64,000 nucleotides of DNA from Chryseolinea soli (GTDB lineage: Bacteria; Bacteroidota; Bacteroidia; Cytophagales; Cyclobacteriaceae): contig NZ_CP032382.1 of assembly GCF_003589925.1 (NCBI RefSeq), positions 1,302,001 through 1,366,000 on the forward strand, read 5' to 3'. The position numbers and the translations under genes were made by a program. Position 1 is the first letter of the stretch; each line of letters begins with the position of its first letter. Below are positions 44,368 through 53,647 of this stretch, piece by piece. Below the pieces are notes generated by a model that saw only the letters and a list, made by a program, of their open reading frames with translations, made no database searches and was not told the DNA's origin.

Positions 44368-46215
44368 TTAGACAACCGGAATGTGCACTTCCACGACCGT
44401 GCCCTCGCCAGGGGAGGAATGGATCTCGGCGCTGCCGTCGAGCAGCTTTGCCCGTTCTTTGATGTTGCGCAGGCCCTGGCCGCCCTGTTGGCCCGCGGCG
44501 CGCATGTCAAAGCCTTTGCCGTCGTCTTCCAGCAGCATGTAGACCTCGTCTTCGTTGTCGAGCAGGTGCAGGTTCACGTGGGTGGCCTCGGCGTGTTTCA
44601 CCACATTGTTGAGGCCTTCCTGGGCGATGCGGAACAGGGCGATGTTCACTTCAAAATTGAGGGAGTGCTCGAACTCTTTGACATAGCGGAAGTCGATGGT
44701 GAACGTTGCATATTTTCTCACCGTGTCGCACAGTCCTTTCAAGGCCGCCTCCAGGCCAAAGTCCACGAGCGCCTGCGGCATCACGTTGTAGGAAATGCGC
44801 TTCACTTCGGCAATGGTGTCGTTGATGTGGCCTTTGATCTCTTCCTTCCAGACCGTGTTGCCCTCCAGGGCGTCCACACGCATGCGGATGGCGGTGAGCA
44901 ACTGGCCTACGCCATCGTGCAATTCTTTGATGATGCGTCGGCGCTCGTTCTCCTGGCCTTCCAGCAAGGTGGCGGCGCGTTCGCGGGCGCTTTTCAATTC
45001 GCGCTCGTTCATACCGCGCAAGGCGTCGCGCATGTGGATGAGGGCCAGGCCCAAGGTGTCTTTGTCGCTGAGTGTGGTGAACGATGTATTGAAATTTCCA
45101 GAGCCGATCTCTTTCGCAAACGTGGTGGTGCGCTCCAGCCCTTCCGTGAGCTGGTAGATCGCGTTCGCCATTTGTCCCATCTCGTCCGACGATGTGATGC
45201 GCCGGTTCCCCGAAGGGATCATGCCTTTGGAGAGCGTGACAATGATCTCCCGCAATTGCAGGATGGGTTGCGCGATGGCGTTGGAGACAAAATAAGTGAC
45301 GACCAGGATAAAGAGCAGGACGATAAGCGTGATCGCGATAAGATAATTGCGCAGCCGTATGATCGGCTCCATGGCCTCGCTCAGGTCGATCTCCGAAATG
45401 ATGGCCCAGGTGAGTCCCGGCACGTCGGCCACGCGATACACGCTCAGGGCGCGCTCGCCGCGATAGTCCGTCACGATGCCCCGGCCCGACAAATCTTTGA
45501 ACGAGTTCCGCGCAGCATCGGTCTCCACGCGCACCGATCCGGGCGGCGCATTCAGCAGGAAGCGCGACGTAGAACGCATCACGTAGTCGTCGCCCACGAT
45601 ATAGGACTCGCCGGTGCTGCCCATGCCGGTGGTCTCCAGCAAAATGCGCTGGATCTTTTCGAAGTTCTCCTGCACCAGCACGATGCCCGCCCGTTTCTGG
45701 TCTTCCATGATGGGCACATAGTAAAAAAGAAAAGTTTGTTTGTCGCCAATGGCCGGGGAGGCGTCGATGATCCAGAGGCGGTTGGGTTCTTTGGCCACCA
45801 CGGTTTCGACGCGTTGCATGAGGCCGTCGGGATACATGGCGCTGTCGGTGCTGAAGAGTTGTGTGTGGTCGGCGTCGAAGAGGTGGAGGTTGCGAAAGTT
45901 GTAGAGACGGCAGATGTTGTAGAGGTCGGACAGGTCGTGATCGCCTTCGGTTTTTTTCTCCTGGATCAAACGCTGGCGTACGTGCAGGAATTTGTCTTCC
46001 AGTGAAAGCGCTTCCAGGTTTTGTTGCGACCGGAAGAAATGGTTCTCGATGAGCTCCTTCTTTAAAATGTTGATGGACGACAACTGGTCGAGCGTGCGTT
46101 GAATAAGGATCTCGCCCACCAACACATACACAATGGCCGACAACATGACGATGGCCAGCAAGCCGATGATGGTATGCGAAAAGAACAGTTTCTTGAAAAT
46201 GTTCAGATTCCTCAT
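44368..46215 (-). CDS. Cache-domain sensor histidine kinase, NarX/DegS-like (HisKA_3)
   Basis: With the ATG at 46215 (MRNLNIFKKLFFSH) the product has 615 residues. It has a TM at about residues 8-30, a periplasmic double-cache sensor (about 35-290, with WIIDASPAIGDKQTFLFYYVPI), a second TM (about 300-325) and HAMP. The HisKA_3 domain follows with acceptor His in RRIIKELHDGVGQLL, then HATPase (DDGKGFDM, GLRNIKERA). The cache domain suggests sensing of a small molecule outside the membrane. The partner is the NarL regulator 35 bp downstream. No ligand can be inferred. Confidence 0.95.
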   Translation of the reverse strand: MRNLNIFKKLFFSHTIIGLLAIVMLSAIVYVLVGEILIQRTLDQLSSINILKKELIENHFFRSQQNLEALSLEDKFLHVRQRLIQEKKTEGDHDLSDLYNICRLYNFRNLHLFDADHTQLFSTDSAMYPDGLMQRVETVVAKEPNRLWIIDASPAIGDKQTFLFYYVPIMEDQKRAGIVLVQENFEKIQRILLETTGMGSTGESYIVGDDYVMRSTSRFLLNAPPGSVRVETDAARNSFKDLSGRGIVTDYRGERALSVYRVADVPGLTWAIISEIDLSEAMEPIIRLRNYLIAITLIVLLFILVVTYFVSNAIAQPILQLREIIVTLSKGMIPSGNRRITSSDEMGQMANAIYQLTEGLERTTTFAKEIGSGNFNTSFTTLSDKDTLGLALIHMRDALRGMNERELKSARERAATLLEGQENERRRIIKELHDGVGQLLTAIRMRVDALEGNTVWKEEIKGHINDTIAEVKRISYNVMPQALVDFGLEAALKGLCDTVRKYATFTIDFRYVKEFEHSLNFEVNIALFRIAQEGLNNVVKHAEATHVNLHLLDNEDEVYMLLEDDGKGFDMRAAGQQGGQGLRNIKERAKLLDGSAEIHSSPGEGTVVEVHIPVV

Positions 46216-46261
46216 TCGCGCGGGGTGAATCGCTTTGCAAAAGAACGGTATCCTTTCCGAC

Positions 46262-46297
46262 AAAAAAAATGTAGCGGCGAAACCTCACCGCTACATT
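46262..46297 (-). terminator. Rho-independent terminator of the WG-repeat gene
   Basis: On the minus strand AATGTAGCGG (46297-46288) pairs perfectly with CCGCTACATT (46277-46268) and T6 follows. It lies 28 bp after the WG-repeat stop, separating it from the kinase gene. This is a classic intrinsic terminator. Confidence 0.9.
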
Positions 46298-46324
46298 CTT
46301 ATTCTAAACGTGTTTCACCGTGAA

Positions 46325-47377
46325 TTACTTCACGAGCTCCATGTCTTTGATGCCGTCGAATTTCGGTTGGATCACCCAGTTGCCCGATGCATCGATCATG
46401 CCCCAGAGCTCGTCTTTTTTGGCAGCGGCATAGCCGTTCACAAAATCGCGGGAGCCGTCAAACTGGGGTTCGATGACCCACTCGCCCTTGGTGTTGAAGA
46501 AGCCGAACTTGCCGTTCTTGCGGCCTTGGGCCAAGCCGTTGGAGAAGTCTCCCCATAAGTCGGTGTCGGGCACCTTGAGCACATTGCCGGAGGTGCTCAC
46601 GTAGGCCCAGCCGCCGGCATCCTTTACGCGCGCCATGCCGCTTTTGGGATCGAAATCTTTGCCGGTGTCAAACGTCGGCTTTATGACCCAGTCGCCTTTG
46701 GTGTTGATGTAGCCCACTTTTTTGTCGGCTGTCTTTGCCCACGCCAGGCCACCCCGGAAGTAGCCCACGCTTTCGAATTGGGGCGCGATGGCGATCTTTC
46801 CGTCGGTGCCGAGGAAACCTGCTTTCTTGTCGGCGGTTCTGCAGGGGGCCAATTTTTCGGAGAAGGTCTTCACGTCGGTGATGCTGGCGTCTACCGGTGT
46901 TTCTTCACCTTTGGTGTTGAGGATAAAATATTTGTCGCCCACTTTCACGGGCACAAAACCCCCGTTGAAGTCGGTCACGTTATCGTATTTGGCGGGGATG
47001 GCCACCTTGCCTTGGGTGTTCAGGAAGCCCCATTTTTCACCGTCCTTGACGGGCACCAGTCCGTCGGCAAAACCTTTGAGGTCGAAGCCAAAGCCGTCTA
47101 TGAGTTTAAACTTCTTGAGCTCGGTCGGCAGCTTTTCGCCTTTGGTGTTGATGAAAAAATATTGCCGGTTGTCAGTGTCGTAAATGGGTGCCCAGCCATC
47201 GGCTGAAAACTGGTAGCATTTTTCATATTGCGCGGGGATGATGAGGTCGCCTTTCAGATCGGCGTATCCCCATTTCTTGCCACCGGCCGGCTTTACTTGT
47301 GTGACCAGTGTTTGCGCGAAGGCTGTGACCGACAGGGCGACCGCAACCAAGACACTAAAGAAAGACTTCATTTTCAT
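46325..47377 (-). CDS. Secreted WG-repeat (KWG/Leptospira_REP-type) protein
   Basis: With the ATG at 47377 the product has 350 residues and a Sec signal peptide (SVLVAVALSVTAFAQ). The mature chain is built of about nine repeats of roughly 35 residues. Each has a core like KWGYADLKGDLIIPAQYE, KWGFLNTQGKVAIPAKYD or KFGFFNTKGEWVIEPQFD, the WG/KWG-repeat pattern. The repeats are thought to form a beta-rich binding surface; the ligand is unknown. It is bounded by a terminator at 46262. Confidence 0.9.
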   Translation of the reverse strand: MKMKSFFSVLVAVALSVTAFAQTLVTQVKPAGGKKWGYADLKGDLIIPAQYEKCYQFSADGWAPIYDTDNRQYFFINTKGEKLPTELKKFKLIDGFGFDLKGFADGLVPVKDGEKWGFLNTQGKVAIPAKYDNVTDFNGGFVPVKVGDKYFILNTKGEETPVDASITDVKTFSEKLAPCRTADKKAGFLGTDGKIAIAPQFESVGYFRGGLAWAKTADKKVGYINTKGDWVIKPTFDTGKDFDPKSGMARVKDAGGWAYVSTSGNVLKVPDTDLWGDFSNGLAQGRKNGKFGFFNTKGEWVIEPQFDGSRDFVNGYAAAKKDELWGMIDASGNWVIQPKFDGIKDMELVK

Positions 47378-47615
47378 AAGGGGTAGTTTTTTAAACAATG
47401 TACAAATTTTAGGGTAAGCTTTATCGCGAGAGTGTACGGAAATTCATGTTCCGGGGATGAAGATTTTATGAAAATAACGGGGTATCTCCATAAAATTTGC
47501 CGGACGCTCAAATGTTGGAGATGAATGTTATCTTGTCGGAACAATGGCTTGTACCGAAATCTTAATTCTTCATGACGCATCGTTTTAGAGTGACCGCCAC
47601 CTGCCCTCCGTTTTA

Positions 47616-48389
47616 TTGTCCCTGCTCGCCCTCGCGCTTCTGTTGACGCCAGGTTGTTCCACCCGCAAAAGGGAAGCAAAAGAAGAACAGATCCGCATTG
47701 AAAGTCCGGCCGAAATCAAGGCTGACTCCAATCTTGTGAACGCCATACAAGGCAATATGGCCCCCGGCCAGATTGCCACAACACCCCAGGAGGTCTTGCT
47801 GACCGGGCTCGACCAACACCGATTGGTGACGATCTATAAAGAACGGCGTGCCGTCGCGGCAAAGGGCTACAATAGCGATGATTATCTCTACGGAAAACGC
47901 TCGTATGACTATGAAAGCGATCGCGAAGAACATTATATGCCGGGGCTGGATCTGCTCTATGGCTACAACCTGCTGAACATCGCCCACTACGATTTGAAAA
48001 CAGAGACGTTGAACCCGCTGTTCGAACAACCCGTGCTGATCAAGTCGTTATATTATCCTTCGTTCATCCAGGATTCATTGTACGAGAAACCCATCACGCG
48101 GGACTACTATCTCCTTTCTGTGTACGATGCCGACACCAACCAGGACACGCTCATCAATCGCAGGGACCTGCGCCGGTTTTATTACTTCGATGCTACGGGC
48201 AAGGAAAAAATTCAACTGCTTCCTTCCGACCATTCGGCGGTGCGTTCGCAATACGATCCGAAAAATGATGTGATGTATATTTTTGCGCGGCAGGATGCCG
48301 ACCACGATGGTAGTGCCAAATCAAAAGAGCCGTTGCACATTTTTTGGGTTAGCTTGAAGACGCCGCGGGTTGCAAAACGATTATACTGA
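47616..48389 (+). CDS. Lipoprotein of unknown function, N-terminus possibly frameshifted
   Basis: The visible frame begins at a TTG (47616), reads SLLALALLLTPGCS with a lipobox, and gives 257 residues. It lacks the basic start of a signal peptide. An ATG at 47572 in another frame encodes MTHRFRVTATCPPF, and one extra T in the T4 run at 47611-47614 would join it to this frame as an ideal signal. The mature part has alternating Tyr/Asp-rich strands (YDYESDREEHYMPGLDLLYGYN) and YDADTNQDTLINRRDLRRFYYFD, which resembles a beta-propeller or EF-hand-like segment. No known family was recognised. Confidence 0.65.
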   Translation: MSLLALALLLTPGCSTRKREAKEEQIRIESPAEIKADSNLVNAIQGNMAPGQIATTPQEVLLTGLDQHRLVTIYKERRAVAAKGYNSDDYLYGKRSYDYESDREEHYMPGLDLLYGYNLLNIAHYDLKTETLNPLFEQPVLIKSLYYPSFIQDSLYEKPITRDYYLLSVYDADTNQDTLINRRDLRRFYYFDATGKEKIQLLPSDHSAVRSQYDPKNDVMYIFARQDADHDGSAKSKEPLHIFWVSLKTPRVAKRLY

Positions 48390-48398
48390 TCTCTCGTT

Positions 48399-48857
48399 AT
48401 GAAACACCTTGAACGATTGTCAATCGTCGGACTTATCGCGGGAGTCTATCAAGCTAATGCTACCTCCAATATGAGGCTTGGCGTTCATATCGTCATGATC
48501 ATCTTACCGGTTTGGTTCCTGCTTATTACTTTCTATTTGCTCATGGGCCCATTTTATCTCAATGCCCTTTCTCCAAATGCCATTTTTAAAAAGTCAACTT
48601 ATGATCAAATTTCCGCTTGGCGCATGACAGGTGCCTACCTCGCATGTATGACGATTGCTTTCATGCTCCTATCGATGCTTCGCATCTTCTGGCATGAAGG
48701 CGGACGTCAGTGGTTACTTGCTAGTGCGCTGGTGGCGCTCTTGATCCTGGTGACGACGACGATTCAGTATTTGCGAAAAAAGGACACATTTTACCTCGGC
48801 ATCGCCGTCCGGATGGCCTTACTGGTCGTGACTACGTACGTTATCTTGCGAAGATAA
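48399..48857 (+). CDS. Small polytopic membrane protein of unknown function
   Basis: A 152-residue protein with about four hydrophobic helices (LGVHIVMIILPVWFLLITFY, TGAYLACMTIAFMLLSML, WLLASALVALLILVT, AVRMALLVVTTYVIL). It has no catalytic motif and the ends are basic. It starts 9 bp after the lipoprotein gene, so the two are probably one operon. I do not recognise the family. Confidence 0.6.
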   Translation: MKHLERLSIVGLIAGVYQANATSNMRLGVHIVMIILPVWFLLITFYLLMGPFYLNALSPNAIFKKSTYDQISAWRMTGAYLACMTIAFMLLSMLRIFWHEGGRQWLLASALVALLILVTTTIQYLRKKDTFYLGIAVRMALLVVTTYVILRR

Positions 48858-48995
48858 ATGCGCCAATGCGTCCTTTTGATTTTCCAAAGTTTTTAAATTA
48901 TTTTCTAACTTAACCCGCTCTTCACAGTTTATTCATCCTGGATCCACAGCAAGGATTTGTGATGGAATGTTCCGATTCATTTACTATTTTTTCGC

Positions 48996-51900
48996 ATGCG
49001 TTACGTTTCCGGCATTTTATATTTAGCGGCTACCGATCTCTCCAACTACCTCGGCTGCAAACACCTGTCGCAACTCGATCGCGCCGTCGCCAACAAGGAT
49101 TTGGCAAAGCCCGATTGGTTCGACCCTGCTTTGGCCGTGTTGGCCAAACGTGGCGAGCAACATGAAGCGGCCTACGTGGAACACCTGCGCCAAAAGGGAC
49201 TCACCCTCGTTGACCTGAAAAACAAACCGACGGAAGAAACCGTGAAGGCGATGGCCGCGGGTGTGGATGTGATCACGCAAGCGACACTATCGGAAGGCGT
49301 CTGGACCGGTAATGCCGATATTCTTTTAAAAATTCCCGGCACCAGCCGGTTTGGCGACTGGTCGTATGAGGTGCAGGACACCAAGCTCTCTCAAAACACC
49401 CGCGCCGCCACCATCCTGCAACTGTGTCTCTATACGGACTTGCTAGAGCGGTTGCAGGGTCACACACCGTGGAAAATGTATGTGGTGAAACCCGGAGATG
49501 ATTTCCCTACCGACGAATTTTTGTTTACCGACTTCCGGGCCTACTATGCGTTGATCCGTAAAAATTTTGAAACGGTCATGCTCGGCCCCGCATTAAACAT
49601 CTATCCCGATCCCGTAGCGCACTGCGCCATTTGTCGCTGGTGGAAACACTGCGACACCCGCCGCCACGACGACGATCACCTGTCGCTTATCGCCGGCATC
49701 CGCACCGCCCACCGCCAGGAGTTGCAGCATCAACAGATCGACACCCTGGAACAATTTGCACAATTGACTCTACCCCTTCCCGAAAAACCAAAGCGCGGAA
49801 ACGCCGAGGCGTATGTTTCGTTGCACGATCAAGCGCGCATTCAATGGGAAGGACGCGTACAAGACAAACTCCTTTACAAAACACTGGCACCCGAGCCGGG
49901 CCGGGGCTTCTTTCGTCTGCCCGAACCCGACAAAGGCGATGTATATTTTGACATTGAAGGCGATCCCTTCTTCGGCAGCGGCGGCCTGGAATATTTGTTG
50001 GGCTATGCCTTCCAGGACGACACCGGAACGTTGACCTACCGCGCACATTGGGCGATGGACGTTGTGACCGAGAAGAAGATCTTTGAACAATTCATCGACG
50101 TGATCATGGATCGCTGGCGGCGCTATCCCAACTTCTATGTCTATCACTATGGCATTTACGAACCCGGCGCCATGAAACGCCTGGCCAACCGCCACAGCAC
50201 ACGTGCCGACGAAGTAGACCAATTGCTGCGGGCAGAACGGTTTATCGATCTCCACATGGTGATCCGCGAGAGCCTCAAAGCCAGCGTGGAGCACTATTCT
50301 CTGAAAGACCTGGAAAAATTCACAATCTATCAACGCCAGATCGAACTACCCACCGCCGGTGCTTGCCGCCGCGCATTGGAACGCGCTCTGGAACTCAACG
50401 AAGTGCCCTCGCTTTCAAACGACATCCGGGAAGTGGTGGAGCGCTACAACGAAGACGACTGCCGTGCCACGCAAGCCCTGCACCTGTGGCTCGAAGCACG
50501 ACGAAGCGAATTGATTGCTTCCGGCATTTCCATCGTCCGTCCCGAATCAAAGACGGGCGAGGCCAGCGATAATGTGCGCGACATCCAGACACGGGCGCTG
50601 GCACTTTTCAAAGGCCTAACGGCCAAGCTACCGGAAGACCGCGAAACCTGGACGGACATACACAAAGGGAAATGGCTGCTGGCCCACCTGATCGACTACT
50701 TCCGGCGCGAAGACAAAAGCGCGTGGTGGGATTATTTCCGCGTGCACGAAATGGACCGCGAGGCCTTGCTGGAAGAGCGAAAAGGCCTTGCAGGGTTGGA
50801 GTATATCGGCCCCGTGATCACACCCGCTAAAACCAAGGTGCCCGTGCACCGCTACAGCTATCCCCCGCAAGAGGTGAGCATGGATGAGGACGACGAGTTG
50901 CATGAAGTGAAGGGCGCCAAGATCGGCAGCGTGTATGCCATCCATTTGAGCCGTTACACCATCGACATCAAGAAGACCGCGAAGACTGCCGACCGGCACC
51001 CGCAAGCCGTGCACGTGATGGAACGCATCGACCCCGGCGCGCTCGTCACCTCCATTATGGACCTGGCCAACGACATCATCGAAGACGGTCTCGACAACGA
51101 CTGGCCGCATCGCGCCGCCAAACACCTGCTGTTAAAGAAAAAGCCACGACTGTTAACGCCCATCGACGGACCGCTGCTCTCGCCACAAGAAGATCCGGGG
51201 CAAGGGGCCATACGACTGGCGTTGCAATTAGATAAAAGTGTGCTTGCCATCCAGGGACCCCCGGGCACCGGCAAAACCCACACCGGCGCCGACATGATCC
51301 TGGCCCTCGTGCGCGCCGGAAAAAAAGTCGGGGTCACGGCCGTGGGACACAAGGTGATCCGCAACTTGCTGGAGAAAGTATTGGAACATGCTGCAAAGCA
51401 AAATCTCTCCGTGAGCTGCGTTCACAAAGTGACGGACAAAAGCGAAACCCCTACGGCGGGCATCACCGAGGTAACAAAAACGGAAGAAGCTATTCAAGCC
51501 TTAGGCCAGGGAAAAATTGTCGGTGGAACGGCATGGCTATGGGCCGACAAGAAAGCTGCCGGCACATTGGATTATTTATTTGTGGACGAAGCCGGGCAGA
51601 TGTCACTCAGCCAGGTGTTGGCCGCAACGCCCTCGGCACATAATCTTATTCTGCTTGGCGATCCGCAGCAATTGGAACAACCCCAACGCGGCGCCCACCC
51701 TGAAGGCAGCGACGTGGCCGCGCTCACCTACCTGCTGGATGGCCACCAAACCATTCCCGACGACCGCGGTATTTTTCTGGGCATCACACGACGCCTGCAT
51801 CCCAACCTGTGCACCTTCACCTCCGAACTCTTTTACGAGAGTCGCTTGAAATCGCTCCCCGGGTTGGAGAACCAACAGATCCATGGTCCCGTACCGTTCA

Positions 51901-52394
51901 CGGGTGGCGGACTGTATTATGTCCCCGTCGAGCATGAAGGCTGTCAAAGCCGGTCGGACGAAGAGATCGCAGTCATCACGAACATCGTGGAAACATTAAC
52001 GAGTCGTGGCGCGACCTGGACCGATGCAGAAGGTGTGGTGTCGCCGCTTACGAAAAATGATATTCTTATCGTCGCGCCTTACAACGCGCAGGTTAGCGGG
52101 CTGCGTGAAAAATTACCCGATGTGAGAACGGGTACGGTCGACAAGTTCCAGGGGCAGCAGGCGCCCGTGGTGATCTATTCCATGACCGCGTCGTCGACGG
52201 AAGATGCGCCGCGGGGGATGAGCTTTCTTTACAATCCCAATCGCCTCAATGTGGCGACCAGTCGCGCGAAGTGCATTTGCATTTTGGTGGCCTCCCCCCG
52301 GTTGCTGGAACCTGAATGTCATACCATCGACCAGATGAAATGGGCCAATGCGTTGTGCCGGTTTGGGGAGATGGCCACGCGGGTGGAGTTGTAG
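48996..52394 (+). CDS. Nuclease-helicase: Cas4/AddB-like nuclease, DEDD exonuclease and SF1 helicase in one chain (TM0106-type)
   Basis: A 1132-residue DNA-processing protein. The N-terminal PD-(D/E)xK-like nuclease (about residues 1-220) has GNADILLKI, YEVQDTKLS and LQLCLYTDLL. It carries an iron-sulfur staple: Cys21 plus C-x2-C-x5-C (Cys210, Cys213, Cys219), the spacing seen in AddB and Cas4. An RNase H-like DEDD domain (about 310-500) has YFDIEGDP and RYNEDDCRATQ. The SF1 helicase (about 720-1120) has Walker A GPPGTGKTH (Lys760), Walker B LFVDEAGQMS, GDPQQLEQPQRG and FQGQQAPVVIYSM. It fits the TM0106-type RecB-like family linked to repair or defence. No partner gene overlaps it. Confidence 0.9.
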   Translation: MRYVSGILYLAATDLSNYLGCKHLSQLDRAVANKDLAKPDWFDPALAVLAKRGEQHEAAYVEHLRQKGLTLVDLKNKPTEETVKAMAAGVDVITQATLSEGVWTGNADILLKIPGTSRFGDWSYEVQDTKLSQNTRAATILQLCLYTDLLERLQGHTPWKMYVVKPGDDFPTDEFLFTDFRAYYALIRKNFETVMLGPALNIYPDPVAHCAICRWWKHCDTRRHDDDHLSLIAGIRTAHRQELQHQQIDTLEQFAQLTLPLPEKPKRGNAEAYVSLHDQARIQWEGRVQDKLLYKTLAPEPGRGFFRLPEPDKGDVYFDIEGDPFFGSGGLEYLLGYAFQDDTGTLTYRAHWAMDVVTEKKIFEQFIDVIMDRWRRYPNFYVYHYGIYEPGAMKRLANRHSTRADEVDQLLRAERFIDLHMVIRESLKASVEHYSLKDLEKFTIYQRQIELPTAGACRRALERALELNEVPSLSNDIREVVERYNEDDCRATQALHLWLEARRSELIASGISIVRPESKTGEASDNVRDIQTRALALFKGLTAKLPEDRETWTDIHKGKWLLAHLIDYFRREDKSAWWDYFRVHEMDREALLEERKGLAGLEYIGPVITPAKTKVPVHRYSYPPQEVSMDEDDELHEVKGAKIGSVYAIHLSRYTIDIKKTAKTADRHPQAVHVMERIDPGALVTSIMDLANDIIEDGLDNDWPHRAAKHLLLKKKPRLLTPIDGPLLSPQEDPGQGAIRLALQLDKSVLAIQGPPGTGKTHTGADMILALVRAGKKVGVTAVGHKVIRNLLEKVLEHAAKQNLSVSCVHKVTDKSETPTAGITEVTKTEEAIQALGQGKIVGGTAWLWADKKAAGTLDYLFVDEAGQMSLSQVLAATPSAHNLILLGDPQQLEQPQRGAHPEGSDVAALTYLLDGHQTIPDDRGIFLGITRRLHPNLCTFTSELFYESRLKSLPGLENQQIHGPVPFTGGGLYYVPVEHEGCQSRSDEEIAVITNIVETLTSRGATWTDAEGVVSPLTKNDILIVAPYNAQVSGLREKLPDVRTGTVDKFQGQQAPVVIYSMTASSTEDAPRGMSFLYNPNRLNVATSRAKCICILVASPRLLEPECHTIDQMKWANALCRFGEMATRVEL

Positions 52395-52454
52395 GTCTTT
52401 AATCTCTTTTTATTTAATTTTCATTATAAATCATCACCAAAAAAGATCAACACC

Positions 52455-53555
52455 ATGGGCCTCTGGGATAAACTTAAAAATGAACTCATCGACATCATTG
52501 AGTGGAAAGACGACACCAACAACACGATGGTGTGGCGTTTTCCGCGCTACCAGGATGAAATCAAGAATGGAGCACAGCTCACCGTGCGCGAGAGCCAGGT
52601 GGCGGTGTTTGTAAACGAAGGCCAGATCGCCGATGTGTTCAAGCCCGGCCGATACGAGCTCACCACCCAAAACATGCCCATCCTGACCACGCTGCGCGGA
52701 TGGAAATATGGCTTCAACAGCCCGTTCAAGGTGGACATCTTCTTTGTGAACACGAAGAACTTTACCGACAACAAGTGGGGCACCAAAAACCCCATCATGT
52801 TGCGCGACGCCGAGTTCGGCCCCATCCGCCTGCGGGCTTTTGGCTCGTTTGCCATCAAGGTGACCGACGCCGGAAAATTCATCAAAGAGATCGCCGGCAC
52901 GCAGGCCCACTTCACCACCGACGAGGTGACGGAGCAACTGCGCAACCTGGTGGTGACACGCTTTTCGGATGCCATCGGCGAAAGCAAAATACCCGTGCTG
53001 GATCTGGCCGCGAACTATGATGAACTTTCGAAATTCATCAGCGGCAAGATCAATCCCGAGTTTGGCGAATACGGTTTGGAAGTGACCAAGTTCCTGGTGG
53101 AAAACATTTCGCTTCCCACGGAAGTGGAACAAGCCCTGGACAAACGGAGCAGCATGGGCATCTTGGGCAACCTCAACCAATACGCTCAGTTTCAAGCCGC
53201 CAATGCCATGGAAGCCGCTGCCAAAAATCCCGGTGGCGATGCCGGCGCAGGCATCGGCATGGGCATGGGCTTTGCCATGGCCCAACAAATGGGACAAGCT
53301 TTCAACGCGCAAAATCAACAATCGCCGCAAGGTCCCCCACCCCTTCCGGGTAGCGTTCAATATTTTGTGGCCGTCAATGGCCAGCAGCAAGGCCCGTTCA
53401 ACCTCGCCGCCCTGCAACAAATGACCCAGCAAGGCTCACTAACCCGCGAGACCCTGGTGTGGAAGCAAGGCATGGCCGGCTGGACAAAAGCAAGCGACGC
53501 TCCCGACTTAGGAAGTCTGTTTGGCGCAATTCCCCCGCCGCTACCCCCTCAATAA
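52455..53555 (+). CDS. SPFH-domain protein with C-terminal GYF_2 (DUF4339) domain, YdjI-like
   Basis: A 366-residue protein. The N-terminal SPFH/virion-core-like domain (about residues 40-245) has RESQVAVFVNEGQIADVFKPGRYEL and FGSFAIKVTDAGKFI, as in Bacillus YdjI. A Gly/Ala/Gln-rich linker (about 250-305) leads to a GYF_2 domain (YFVAVNGQQQGPFNLAALQQM, WKQGMAGWTKASD). The YdjGHI set works with PspA on membrane damage in Bacillus; the role here is inferred. It is followed 92 bp later by a zinc-ribbon membrane protein, which is its probable partner. Confidence 0.9.
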   Translation: MGLWDKLKNELIDIIEWKDDTNNTMVWRFPRYQDEIKNGAQLTVRESQVAVFVNEGQIADVFKPGRYELTTQNMPILTTLRGWKYGFNSPFKVDIFFVNTKNFTDNKWGTKNPIMLRDAEFGPIRLRAFGSFAIKVTDAGKFIKEIAGTQAHFTTDEVTEQLRNLVVTRFSDAIGESKIPVLDLAANYDELSKFISGKINPEFGEYGLEVTKFLVENISLPTEVEQALDKRSSMGILGNLNQYAQFQAANAMEAAAKNPGGDAGAGIGMGMGFAMAQQMGQAFNAQNQQSPQGPPPLPGSVQYFVAVNGQQQGPFNLAALQQMTQQGSLTRETLVWKQGMAGWTKASDAPDLGSLFGAIPPPLPPQ

Positions 53556-53647
53556 ATAAAAAATATAGTCTCATCCGTTTCCCTGGCGTCCTGTTGGATG
53601 ACGCCTTGGAGGGCTGAAAATGCGATCACAAAAAATGAGTCTTTTCC

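Noticed and set aside
44383..46288. Long open frames (about 540 residues) on both strands through the cache-domain kinase gene
   Set aside because: They are shadows of the kinase in GC-rich sequence; they lack membrane, domain or lipobox features, while the real frame has an ordered kinase layout.
48996..52394. CRISPR-Cas locus, because of the Cas4-like nuclease domain
   Set aside because: No repeat-spacer array and no Cas1, Cas2 or effector gene is seen in the window.
53585..53605. GGCGTC/GACGCC hairpin between the SPFH and zinc-ribbon genes
   Set aside because: Only a 6-bp stem with a 9-base loop and no U-tract; the two genes are probably co-transcribed, so a terminator is not convincing.
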